NCBI GenBank assembly: GCA_021325635.1
Contig: JAJPGV010000035.1
Span: 124,001-188,000 of the forward strand
Source of the DNA: Chloroflexota bacterium
GTDB lineage: Bacteria; Chloroflexota; JAJPGV01
Direction: 5' to 3'
DNA: 64,000 nucleotides
Shown: piece after piece, positions 50,079 to 58,352 of the stretch
How positions within the stretch are numbered: position 1 is the first letter of the stretch
How the letters are laid out: every line of letters starts with the position of its first letter
Notes under the pieces: generated by a model
Told to the model about the DNA's origin: nothing
Seen by the model: the letters and a program-made list of their open reading frames with translations, nothing else
Databases searched by the model: none
Program-made: the position numbers and the translations under genes

Positions 50079-50452
50079 GCAGCGCCAGCCCTCCCTCCCT
50101 GCTGGCGTCTCTGCGCCTGGCGGCCATCGACCTGGGAGGAAGCCGCGCCGTGCTGGTCTTCGTCTTCGCGCTGCTGCTGAACGGCGCGCTGTGGGCCTAC
50201 CTGGCCCTGCGGATGTCCGCGCTGCCTGACGTTTTGCCGATTCACTTCAATTCCGCCGGACAGGCGGACCGCATCGGGCTGAGGACGGAGCTGTTCATTC
50301 TGCCGATCATCGGCACGCTGGCGATCGCAGCGAATACGGCCGCTTCGTTTGTGCTGCGCTCGCGCGAGCGGCAGCTCATCTGGCTCCTTGCCGGAACCAG
50401 CGTTTTGGTGCAGCTGCTGCTGGCGGCTGCCATCGTCCAGATCCTGCACTGA
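50075..50452 (+). CDS. DUF1648-domain membrane protein
   Basis: The 125-residue protein starts at a TTG overlapping the previous stop by 4 nt. It contains three hydrophobic segments and the DUF1648 signature LPDVLPIHFNSAGQADRIGLRTELF between the first and second. DUF1648 proteins are small membrane proteins, often with regulators of the SdpI type; the role is unknown. It lies just before the polysaccharide operon and may be cotranscribed. Confidence 0.75.
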   Translation: MSSASPPSLLASLRLAAIDLGGSRAVLVFVFALLLNGALWAYLALRMSALPDVLPIHFNSAGQADRIGLRTELFILPIIGTLAIAANTAASFVLRSRERQLIWLLAGTSVLVQLLLAAAIVQILH

Positions 50453-50459
50453 GGCCGGT

Positions 50460-51599
50460 ATGCCTGAGCAGCTGCGCATAGGGATCAACGCGCAGATCGT
50501 GACCTTCGCGGCCACTTACCGGCAGGCAGGGGTGTCCAGGTTCACGGAGCAGCTGATCCTGGCGCTGCAGCAACGTGACGGTGATGCCCGCTATTCCGTT
50601 TTTGTGAATGAGACCGCTCGCGGAGGGTTCAGCGACAGTGCCAACATGCGCTTCCACTACACGCGTCTGCCGGCCCATCGGCCGCTGGTTCGCATTGCCT
50701 GGGAGCAGTGCTTACTGCCATTGGCAGCGCGCTCGCTCGACGTCCTGCACTGCCCAGTGAACGTCCTCCCGCTGCTTTCGCCCTGCCCAACGGTGCTGAC
50801 TGTTCACGACCTGACCTTCGTGCGCTACCCAGAGCGATTCAAGCCCGAACGCCGGCGCTACCTCGCCGCTTCGACGCGTATGAGCGCGAAGCGGGCACGG
50901 CGGATCACTGCCGACTCGGCCAATACGAAGACCGATTTGGCGGCCGAGTTCGGCGTGCCCGAGGACAAGATCGACGTCGTTTATCCCGGCGTCGACCCGG
51001 AGTTCCATCCGCTCTCGGCCGCCCAGGCCGCGGAGTTCAGGGGGCGAGCCGGCCTGCCGGACGAGTTCATCCTATTTGTCGGAACGCTGGAGCCACGTAA
51101 GAACCTCGACCTGCTGATCGAGGCATATGTCTTGCTGAAGCGGCAGATGCCTTCGCCGCCACCGCTCATCGTGGCGGGTGCACGAGGGTGGATGTTCGAC
51201 CGAATTTTCGCCGCGGTGGAGCGGCATGGGTTGACCGATGACGTGCGATTCCCCGGCTACGTGGCAAGCGAAGACCTCGCCTCCTGGTACTCCGCGGCCA
51301 CCGTGTTTGTGTACCCTTCTCTCTATGAGGGCTTTGGCCTGCCGGCATTGGAAGCCATGGCCTGCGGCACCCCGGTCGTCGTTTCGAACGTCTCCTCGCT
51401 CCCTGAGGTGGTGGGAGACGCCGGAGCGCAGGTCGATCCCCATCAGCCGGAGCAGCTGGCTTCGGCGCTAGCGGAGATCCTGCAATCGAAGAGCAAACGC
51501 GAGCAGATGGCGGCGGCGGGGCTGCAGCGCGCAGCTACGTTTACGTGGAGCCGAGCGGCCGAGCAGATCGCACGGATCTACCGGCAGGCGGCGGCGTAG
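50460..51599 (+). CDS. Glycosyltransferase family 4
   Basis: From the ATG at 50460 the product is 379 residues. It resembles mannosyl/rhamnosyl-transferases of the GT4 family: EQLRIGINAQIVTFAATYRQAGVSRFTEQLI at the N-terminus, VLTVHDLTFVRYPERF, and in the donor half FVGTLEPRKNLDLLIEA, then YPSLYEGFGLPALEAMACGTPVVVS with the EX7E motif. It opens the polysaccharide operon, 7 nt after the DUF1648 gene. The linkage formed is unknown. Confidence 0.9.
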   Translation: MPEQLRIGINAQIVTFAATYRQAGVSRFTEQLILALQQRDGDARYSVFVNETARGGFSDSANMRFHYTRLPAHRPLVRIAWEQCLLPLAARSLDVLHCPVNVLPLLSPCPTVLTVHDLTFVRYPERFKPERRRYLAASTRMSAKRARRITADSANTKTDLAAEFGVPEDKIDVVYPGVDPEFHPLSAAQAAEFRGRAGLPDEFILFVGTLEPRKNLDLLIEAYVLLKRQMPSPPPLIVAGARGWMFDRIFAAVERHGLTDDVRFPGYVASEDLASWYSAATVFVYPSLYEGFGLPALEAMACGTPVVVSNVSSLPEVVGDAGAQVDPHQPEQLASALAEILQSKSKREQMAAAGLQRAATFTWSRAAEQIARIYRQAAA

Positions 51600-51601
51600 A
51601 C

Positions 51602-53077
51602 GTGGGCCAGGCTGCATTCGAGCTGGACCGCGGCGCCACTGCCCTCCCGGCCCGAGCTCCCGTAGCCCGCTGGGCCTCGCCGCTGTTTTCCTGGAGCACG
51701 GATCTCGTCGTTATCAACGTCGCCTTCGTGCTGGCCTACTGGCTGCGCTACCCCATAGGCTTTCCCAGCCGGGTGCCGGCGGAGAACTACGTCCCGCTCA
51801 GGAATTTCCTCCCGGCCGAGCTGCTGCTGACGGTGATCCTAGCGATCATCCTGCCATACACTGGGCTGTACAGGCGCACCCGCGGCACGCCCCTGACGGC
51901 CAAGTTCTCGGCCATCTTCAACGGCACGACGGTCTCCGTCGGCCTGCTCATCGTGACCAGCTATCTGTCTCGCCTGTACGCCGAGTCGCGCGGGCTGTAC
52001 CTGATTGCCTGGGGACTGATCATCGTATTGGTCGCGCTGAACAAGATGCTCTTCGGTGCGCTGCGGACCTGGCTGCATCGCCGTGGGGTGGGGGTCGAGA
52101 ACCTCATCGTCATCGGCGCCAGCGACACCGGCAAGATGATGATGCAGCATATTGCCGCGGAGCCGGGGCTGGGATACCTGCTGCTTGGATTCCTCGACGA
52201 TATGCCTTATCCCGATGGCCGGTTCGGGCGCTTCCCGCAGCTTGGCCGTGTCGACAAGCTGGCCGAAGTCATTGAAGAGTACGAGGTCAGCGAGGTCATC
52301 ATCGCGCTCCCGAGCGGCCAGCACGACAAGGCCTGGGAGATCGTCAGCCGCTGCCAGGAGCAGAACGTCCGTTACAAGCTGGTCCCCGACCTCTTCGAGA
52401 TGAGCCTGTCCACCGTGGACGTGGACGAGATCGCCGGCATCCCGCTCATTGGTTTTCGGGAGCCCACTATCGCGGGGCCAAATCGAGTGCTGAAGCGGGC
52501 GCTGGACGTCGCCGTGGCCAGCGCCGCGCTGGTGCTCACGCTGCCGGTGTGGCTGATCGTGCCGCTGGCCATCAAGCTCGATTCGCGAGGGCCGGTGCTG
52601 TACCGGCAGATCCGGGTCGGCCGGGATGGTAAGCACTTCAGCTTCTTCAAATTTCGTTCCATGCGCGAGGGCGCCGACGAGGAGTGGCACCGGCTGCGTG
52701 CCCTCAATGAAACCGACGGGCCGATCCTCAAAATCCGCAACGACCCGCGGCTCACACGCATCGGGCGCATTCTGCGGCGCACGAGCATCGACGAGCTGCC
52801 CCAGCTGTTCAATGTGATCCGCGGGGAGATGAGCGTTGTGGGGCCACGTCCGCCGCTGCCGGCTGAGGTGCTGCAGTACGAGCCGTGGCATCACAAGCGC
52901 CTGTCCGCGGCCGGAGGTATGACCGGCCTGTGGCAGGTGAGCGGACGCAGCCATCTGAACTTCGACGAGATGGTGATGATGGACCTGTACTACATCGAGC
53001 ACTGGTCGCTTGGCCTGGACCTCAAGATCATGTGGCGCACCATCCCGGCCATCCTGACCGGATCGGGCTCGTTCTAG
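51602..53077 (+). CDS. Undecaprenyl-phosphate sugar phosphotransferase (WcaJ/WbaP-like)
   Basis: The GTG at 51602, 2 nt after the previous stop, gives 491 residues. Four N-terminal helices (from LFSWSTDLVVINVAFVLAYWL), a CoA-binding-like Rossmann section (LIVIGASDTGKMMMQHIA) and a fifth helix (about 330-350) precede the C-terminal sugar-transferase domain: KFRSMREGADEEW, RIGRILRRTSIDELPQLFNVIRGEMSVVGPRPPLP and GMTGLWQVSGRS. It places the first sugar-1-phosphate on undecaprenyl phosphate and so starts the repeat unit. Length suits the WcaJ group. Confidence 0.93.
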   Translation: MGQAAFELDRGATALPARAPVARWASPLFSWSTDLVVINVAFVLAYWLRYPIGFPSRVPAENYVPLRNFLPAELLLTVILAIILPYTGLYRRTRGTPLTAKFSAIFNGTTVSVGLLIVTSYLSRLYAESRGLYLIAWGLIIVLVALNKMLFGALRTWLHRRGVGVENLIVIGASDTGKMMMQHIAAEPGLGYLLLGFLDDMPYPDGRFGRFPQLGRVDKLAEVIEEYEVSEVIIALPSGQHDKAWEIVSRCQEQNVRYKLVPDLFEMSLSTVDVDEIAGIPLIGFREPTIAGPNRVLKRALDVAVASAALVLTLPVWLIVPLAIKLDSRGPVLYRQIRVGRDGKHFSFFKFRSMREGADEEWHRLRALNETDGPILKIRNDPRLTRIGRILRRTSIDELPQLFNVIRGEMSVVGPRPPLPAEVLQYEPWHHKRLSAAGGMTGLWQVSGRSHLNFDEMVMMDLYYIEHWSLGLDLKIMWRTIPAILTGSGSF

Positions 53078-53192
53078 CGGTGCCTGGGCTGCGGGCAGGA
53101 GGCCGAGGGCCGGGGGTCAGCGCGCCGATGGCTGGGTGCCGGGCGCAGGGTACGAGTGACCTGGGGCGGGGAGCTCGAGCGCGACGCAGCCC

Positions 53193-54371
53193 TTGGTCCT
53201 GAGCTCGCGGGAGACTGGGCGCCAGCCGCAGTCGGGACTTGTGGACGAGCGTCCGGCGGGCGCCAAGCTAGCCCAGCTTCGCGTGGCTCTCGTTCATGAC
53301 TACCTGAACCAGAAGGGCGGCGGGGCCGAGCGGGTGTTGACGTCGCTGTTCGAGCTGTTTCCTCAGGCGACGGTCTACACGTCAATCTACGAGCCGCCCA
53401 ACATGCCCGCCGCAATCCGCGCCATGCCGATTCGCACGTCGTTCATGCAGCGGCTGCCGGGCATCTTTCGCCACCACCGCACGTACTTCCCACTCTATCC
53501 GCTGGCCTTCAAGTCATTCGATCTGAGCGACTACGACCTGGTCATCACCAATACTCAGGGCTTCGCAAACGGCGTAAGGGCCGGCCGCCGAACCACCACC
53601 ATCTGCTATTGCCTCACACCCATGCGCTGGGCCTGGAACACCGAAGAGTACGTGCGGCGCGAGGGCGCAGGCCGGCTGGCTCGGCTGCTGCTGACGCTGG
53701 CCATGGCGGCGACTCGGGCCTGGGATCGCGCGGCAGCCGGCCGAATGGACCACTACATCGGCATCTCGCGTGCCGTGGCGGAGCGCATCAACCGTTTCTA
53801 TGGGCGCGAGGCCGAGGTGATCTACCCGCCTGTCGAGGTGCGCCCGCAGGCCATCTCAGCGCGAATCGAGGATTTCTTCTTGATCGTGTCGCGGCTGGCG
53901 CCCTACAAGAGGATCGACCTGGCGGTCGCGGCCTGCACCAAGCTCAACCTGCCGCTGGTGATTATTGGCGAAGGCCGCGACCGCGCCCGGCTGGAGGCAA
54001 TGGCTGGCCCAAGCGTCAGGTTCCTCGGCTTTATCGCGGATGATGCCGTCGTGCGCGATTACTATGCCCGCTGCCGGGCGTTTCTGTTCCCGGGGGAAGA
54101 GGATTTCGGCATCTCGCCTCTGGAGGCGCAAGCGGCCGGCCGGCCGGCCATCGCATTTGCCGCCGGAGGAGCCTTGGATACGATTGAGCCCGGTGTAACC
54201 GGTGAGCTGTTCTACGAGCAAAGCGTGGAATCGCTGACCCAGGTCCTCAGCGATTTCGACCCGGCGCGGTACGATCCCGAGCGAATTCGGGAGCATGCGC
54301 AGGCGTTCGACAGCAGCGTGTTCAAATGTCGGATGCAGGAGTTCGTAGAGCGAGTGATGCATGGAGCTTAG
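53193..54371 (+). CDS. Glycosyltransferase family 4
   Basis: The 392-residue product (TTG start; the GTG at 53238 is an alternative) is a GT-B enzyme. The N-terminal domain includes VALVHDYLNQKGGGAERVLTSLFELFPQATVYTSIY, and the donor domain FLIVSRLAPYKRIDLAVAA and FLFPGEEDFGISPLEAQAAGRPAIAFAAGG. This pattern is common in WbdB-like mannosyltransferases of O-antigen loci. It follows a 115-bp G-rich gap, and its end overlaps the first Wzz gene by 11 nt. Confidence 0.9.
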   Translation: MVLSSRETGRQPQSGLVDERPAGAKLAQLRVALVHDYLNQKGGGAERVLTSLFELFPQATVYTSIYEPPNMPAAIRAMPIRTSFMQRLPGIFRHHRTYFPLYPLAFKSFDLSDYDLVITNTQGFANGVRAGRRTTTICYCLTPMRWAWNTEEYVRREGAGRLARLLLTLAMAATRAWDRAAAGRMDHYIGISRAVAERINRFYGREAEVIYPPVEVRPQAISARIEDFFLIVSRLAPYKRIDLAVAACTKLNLPLVIIGEGRDRARLEAMAGPSVRFLGFIADDAVVRDYYARCRAFLFPGEEDFGISPLEAQAAGRPAIAFAAGGALDTIEPGVTGELFYEQSVESLTQVLSDFDPARYDPERIREHAQAFDSSVFKCRMQEFVERVMHGA

Positions 54372-55101
54372 AGCCTTCTGGGCGGTGCTGAGCCGCTGGC
54401 GCTGGGTGATCTTCGTGGTAACCGGCGCGGCCATCGTGGCCAGCGGAGCACTGGCCATCATCTCACCCCCCGGCTACAAGGCGCGCACCACCCTGTCGTT
54501 CACCGCCCCGCCGCCGCCGCCCAACGTGACGCTGCCAGGCTTCGACGAGCAGAATCGCTACCTGTTTGCCGAGCAGGCGGTCGACGACTTCACCAAGATC
54601 ATCCCAACGCGGAAGTTCGCCGACGGCGTATCCAAGCGCTTGACGTTTCAGGCGGACCCTGAGCGTCTTGAACGGATATGGATCGTGAAGAAGCAGGCCC
54701 ACCACCTGCTCAGCATCGAAGCTTCCGCTCCGACTGAGGACAAAGCCATTCAGATGGCTAAGGCGGCAGGCGCGGAGATTGCCCAGAATGGCAGCGCCTA
54801 CTACAAGGATCTGAATACGCCGGACCTGAGCGTGGCCGTGCTGGACGACGGCGTAACCGAAGGCCTCTCCGGCCGGCTGCTCGACATCCTGTTCATCGTT
54901 GCCCGCGTCGTGGCCGGCCTGATCGTCGGTATCGGGCTGGCCTTCCTGCTCAATTACATGGACGATCGCATCAGAGGAGTGGACGAGGCGGAAGCCCTGG
55001 GCCTGCGCGTCATCGGCGCCATCCCGCACGGCAATACTTCCCGGCAGTCCAACGGCGCCAAGCCCAGGTTGCCTGATAAGATCACCGCAGTTGGAAGTTA
55101 A
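54361..55101 (+). CDS. Wzz-like chain-length/co-polymerase protein, copy 1
   Basis: The 246-residue protein has the layout of polysaccharide co-polymerases: a first helix (RWRWVIFVVTGAAIVASGALAII, about 12-34), a periplasm-equivalent external loop, and a second helix (LLDILFIVARVVAGLIVGIGLAFLLNYM, about 173-200). The cytoplasmic tail carries EAEALGLRVIGAIPHG. No kinase domain is attached; the BY-kinase is encoded separately downstream. The short Pro-rich APPPPPNVTL stretch after helix 1 is unusual. Confidence 0.85.
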   Translation: MELRAFWAVLSRWRWVIFVVTGAAIVASGALAIISPPGYKARTTLSFTAPPPPPNVTLPGFDEQNRYLFAEQAVDDFTKIIPTRKFADGVSKRLTFQADPERLERIWIVKKQAHHLLSIEASAPTEDKAIQMAKAAGAEIAQNGSAYYKDLNTPDLSVAVLDDGVTEGLSGRLLDILFIVARVVAGLIVGIGLAFLLNYMDDRIRGVDEAEALGLRVIGAIPHGNTSRQSNGAKPRLPDKITAVGS

Positions 55102-55834
55102 ACGCTACGCCACCCTCCTGCGAAGGAGCTGGTGGGTAGTCGCAGCGGTCATGGCCGTCGCCATCGTCTCCGCTTACGGCATCAGCAAGGCGATGAAGCC
55201 GATGTTCCGCGCCACCGTCGTCCTGGAAGCCGGCGCGAGCGTCGGCGGCAACGGCAACGCCAGCGAGTACATCGCGCTTACCCAGGGCGGGCTCCTGAAT
55301 AAGTACGCCGCCGCGCTGGGCAGCCGTACCCTGGCCCAGCAGGTCAGCCAGCAGCTCAAGCTGGACATCCCGCCGGAGAAGCTGCGCAGCCAGATCAAGG
55401 CCGTTCCAACCACGCAGAACCTCACCATACGCGTCGACGTCGAGGACACTAACCCCAATCGCGCCCGGGACATCGCCAACAAGCTGGCCGACCAGTTCGT
55501 CAAGCAGAACCAGGAAGAGGCCACCAAGGGCGCGGCCGTGCTCGGCGGGCAGCACGACACGGTCCTGGTCGACGTGCAGGACCACGCCATCACCCCGGCT
55601 GCGCCATTCCGCCCGAACACCAAGGTGAATATGCTGGCCGCGGCCATCCTGGGCCTCATCCTTGGCGTGGTCCTCGTCTTCGCCGCCGACTGGTTCGACG
55701 ATACGGTGCGTGAACCGAGCGAGGCCGAAGTGCTGCTGGACACCCGTATCCTGGCGACCATACCGCAGATTTCGGGGGGCCGCTCCAAGCGCGGCAGGGG
55801 CCGTAATCTGGCCCCGGCTCTGAGCTCGAATTGA
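55091..55834 (+). CDS. Wzz-like chain-length/co-polymerase protein, copy 2
   Basis: The TTG start overlaps copy 1 by 11 nt. The 247-residue protein begins MEVKRYATLLRRSWWVVAAVMAVAIVSAY, typical of CapA/CpsC-type Wzz proteins. An external helical region and the second helix (NMLAAAILGLILGVVLVFAADWFDDTVREPSEAEVLLDTRILATIP) follow. The C-terminal cytoplasmic part probably activates the separate kinase that begins 4 nt before this stop. It is more kinase-adaptor-like than copy 1. Confidence 0.9.
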   Translation: MEVKRYATLLRRSWWVVAAVMAVAIVSAYGISKAMKPMFRATVVLEAGASVGGNGNASEYIALTQGGLLNKYAAALGSRTLAQQVSQQLKLDIPPEKLRSQIKAVPTTQNLTIRVDVEDTNPNRARDIANKLADQFVKQNQEEATKGAAVLGGQHDTVLVDVQDHAITPAAPFRPNTKVNMLAAAILGLILGVVLVFAADWFDDTVREPSEAEVLLDTRILATIPQISGGRSKRGRGRNLAPALSSN

Positions 55835-56502
55835 TCGTCGCCAACGATCCGCGCTCGCCGGTCGCGGAAGCCTTCCGCACCCTGCGCACGAACATCCAGT
55901 TCAAGAGCCTGGACAGCCCGGTGCGCACCATCCTGGTGACCAGCTCCACCGCTGGCGAAGGCAAGTCCACGGTGGCTGCGAATCTCGCGGTGAGCCTGGC
56001 TCAAACCGGCGCCGCGGTGATCGTGGTGGATTGCGACCTGCGCAATCCCAGCTTGCATGAGATCTTCGGCGTCGGCAACGACCGCGGGCTCACGTCGCTG
56101 ATGCTGGCGCAGGACACCACCGCGCGGGACTACCTGCAGCGCAGCGAGGCCGGGTCTCTGGACGTGTTGACCAGCGGGCCGCTGCCGCCGAACCCCGCCG
56201 AGCTGCTGGGCTCCAAGCGCATGGAATCGGTCGTGCGTGAGCTGCGCGACCTGGTCGACTACGTGATCTTCGACACGCCGCCCGTGCTGGCGGTAACCGA
56301 CGCGGCGGTGCTGGCCACGAAGGTGGATGGCAGCGTCCTGGTGCTGAGCGCCGGCAAGGCCCGGCGAGACGCCGCCAAGAAGGCGAAGCGCACGCTCGAA
56401 GAGCTGAGCGCGCGCTTTCTGGGCGTGGTCATGAACAACGTCAAGATGGATCGCGAGACCCAAGCCGGGTACTACGGGGGCGGCTACCGCTCGAAGCGGT
56501 GA
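55831..56502 (+). CDS. CpsD/CapB-type tyrosine kinase
   Basis: The 223-residue BY-kinase has SPVAEAFRTLRTNIQF, Walker A SSTAGEGKSTVAANLAVSLAQ, Walker A' VIVVDCDLRNPSLH and Walker B DYVIFDTPPVLAVTDAAVLA. A short C-terminal tyrosine cluster (AGYYGGGYRSKR) would be autophosphorylated. Working with the second Wzz-like protein, its phosphorylation cycle controls polymer export. The TTG start overlaps the previous gene by 4 nt. The tyrosine tail is shorter than usual (three Tyr). Confidence 0.93.
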   Translation: MIVANDPRSPVAEAFRTLRTNIQFKSLDSPVRTILVTSSTAGEGKSTVAANLAVSLAQTGAAVIVVDCDLRNPSLHEIFGVGNDRGLTSLMLAQDTTARDYLQRSEAGSLDVLTSGPLPPNPAELLGSKRMESVVRELRDLVDYVIFDTPPVLAVTDAAVLATKVDGSVLVLSAGKARRDAAKKAKRTLEELSARFLGVVMNNVKMDRETQAGYYGGGYRSKR

Positions 56503-57281
56503 TCGATCTCCACAACCACATCCTTCCGGGCGTCGATGACGGAGCCCGGTCGCTCGACGAAGCATGCAGCATGGCGAGGGCGCTGGTCGCCCGCGGCGTC
56601 ACGGTGGTATGTGCCACGCCGCACACCACCGAATGGGCGACGGCTGGCGACGCGGCCAGCGTGCAGGGCCACGTGGAGCGGCTCAGCACCGAGCTTGCGG
56701 AGCGTGCCATCGATCTTCGGCTGCTGCCCGGCGCCGAGGTTTACCTTACCCCCCACGTGGCGGCACAGGTGCAGAGCCGGCAGGTCGCTACGCTCAACGA
56801 CACGCACTATGTGCTGATCGAATTCCCGTATGACTCGCTGCCGCCCTTCTTCGAGCGCGCCGTTTTCGAGCTGCAGGCTCGAGGGTTCCGGCCGATCATC
56901 GCCCACCCCGAGCGCATCGCGCCCATTGCCGACGATCCCAACATCCTGGCGCGGCTGATTCGGCGCGGCTGCCTCGCGCAGCTCACTGCGATGAGCCTGT
57001 CCGGAGGCTTCGGCGCGCGATCCCGATCCATCTGCGAGCTCATGCTGGAGCACCACCTGGTGCAGCTCGTCGCCTCAGATGCCCACGACGCCGAGCCCGG
57101 CGGCAGGCTGGAAGCCATCGAGCCTGCCCGGGCCGTGGCGGCAAAGGTACTAGGCGCCGCTGCCGAGCGGGAGCTGTTCGAGGATATTCCGGCTAGGATT
57201 GTTGCCGGTGAACGCGTGGATAGTCCGGAGCCAATCGACTACAGGAAACGCCATTTCCCCTTCCTCAAAGGCTTCAGGTAG
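56499..57281 (+). CDS. CpsB/CapC-type PHP tyrosine phosphatase
   Basis: The 260-residue protein starts MIDLHNHILPGVDDGARSLDEACSMARALVARGVTVVCATPHT, which supplies the PHP metal ligands (HNH, DDGA, TPH). Further ligands are in FRPIIAHPER and LVASDAHD. It dephosphorylates the BY-kinase encoded just upstream, as in Streptococcus cps loci. The GTG start overlaps the kinase stop by 4 nt, which supports coupling. Confidence 0.93.
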   Translation: MIDLHNHILPGVDDGARSLDEACSMARALVARGVTVVCATPHTTEWATAGDAASVQGHVERLSTELAERAIDLRLLPGAEVYLTPHVAAQVQSRQVATLNDTHYVLIEFPYDSLPPFFERAVFELQARGFRPIIAHPERIAPIADDPNILARLIRRGCLAQLTAMSLSGGFGARSRSICELMLEHHLVQLVASDAHDAEPGGRLEAIEPARAVAAKVLGAAAERELFEDIPARIVAGERVDSPEPIDYRKRHFPFLKGFR

Positions 57282-57287
57282 CAGCGC

Positions 57288-58352
57288 TTGAAAGCGCTCA
57301 TCCTCTCCGGAGGAAATGCCACACGGCTGCGGCCGATTACGTACACCAGCGCCAAGCAGCTGGTGCCCGTCGCCAACAAGCCGGTGCTGTTCCACGCCAT
57401 CGAGAACGTCGTGGCGGCCGGCATCAGCGACGTGGGCATTGTCGTCGGCCACACTAAAGAGGAGATCAAGGCTGCCGTGGGCGACGGCAGCCGCTGGGGC
57501 GTGCGAGTGACCTACGTGGAGCAATCCGCTCCGCTGGGCTTGGCCCACGCCGTGCTCATCTCGGAGCCGTTCATCGGCAAGGATCGCTTCGTCCTGTTCC
57601 TGGGGGACAACTTCCTCAAGGGCGGGATTCGGTCCTTCGTGGAGGACTTCAAGGCAGGCGCCCAGAACGCGCTGATCCTGCTCACCAGGGTGCCCAATCC
57701 CTCGGAGATGGGTGTTGCCGTGCTCGAAGGGGACAGGATCGTGCGGTTGGTCGAGAAGCCGAAGGAGCCGCCGAGTGACCTGGGCATCGTCGGCATCTAC
57801 ATGTTCGACCGGCACATCTTCGACGCCGCGCGAGCCATCAAGCCGTCGTGGCGGAACGAGCTGGAGATCACCGACGCCATCCAGTATCTGGTCGACAAGG
57901 GCCTCGACGTGCGCGCGCAGGTCATTGCCGACCGCTGGATCGACACCGGCAAGAAAGACGACATGCTGGACGTCAACCGGGTGGTGCTGGCGGACCTGGA
58001 GCGCCGCATAGAGGGCAGCGTCACCGGAAAGTCCGAGATCACGGGCAACGTGGTCGTCGAAGCGGATGCGGAAATCGTGGACTCTGTGGTTCGTGGGCCG
58101 GCCATTATCGGGGCCCACAGCCGCATCGTCCGGTCCTATGTAGGGCCCTTCACGTCCATTTACCACCATGTGACGATCGAGGACAGTGAGATCGAGAACA
58201 GCATCGTCCTGGAGCACACCGAGATCCGGGATGCCGCCGGCCGTATCGACACCAGCCTCATCGGCCGCCACGTTCGTTTCCTGCGATCCCAGCGCCGACC
58301 GAGCGCCTACTCGTTGATGCTGGGCGACCATTCTCAGGTGGAGCTGCCATGA
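57288..58352 (+). CDS. rfbA: Glucose-1-phosphate thymidylyltransferase, long form
   Basis: The 354-residue enzyme makes dTDP-glucose. The nucleotide-binding motif GGNATRLRPITYTSAKQLVPVANKPVLFH, substrate loop FVLFLGDNFLKGG and LLTRVPNPSEMGVAV are typical. Beyond residue 240 a left-handed beta-helix-like extension (ITGNVVVEADAEIVDSVVRGPAIIG) marks the long Chloroflexota/archaeal-type enzyme rather than the 290-residue RmlA. The first motif has Asn-Ala where most have x-Gly-Thr. It starts at TTG. Confidence 0.92.
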   Translation: MKALILSGGNATRLRPITYTSAKQLVPVANKPVLFHAIENVVAAGISDVGIVVGHTKEEIKAAVGDGSRWGVRVTYVEQSAPLGLAHAVLISEPFIGKDRFVLFLGDNFLKGGIRSFVEDFKAGAQNALILLTRVPNPSEMGVAVLEGDRIVRLVEKPKEPPSDLGIVGIYMFDRHIFDAARAIKPSWRNELEITDAIQYLVDKGLDVRAQVIADRWIDTGKKDDMLDVNRVVLADLERRIEGSVTGKSEITGNVVVEADAEIVDSVVRGPAIIGAHSRIVRSYVGPFTSIYHHVTIEDSEIENSIVLEHTEIRDAAGRIDTSLIGRHVRFLRSQRRPSAYSLMLGDHSQVELP

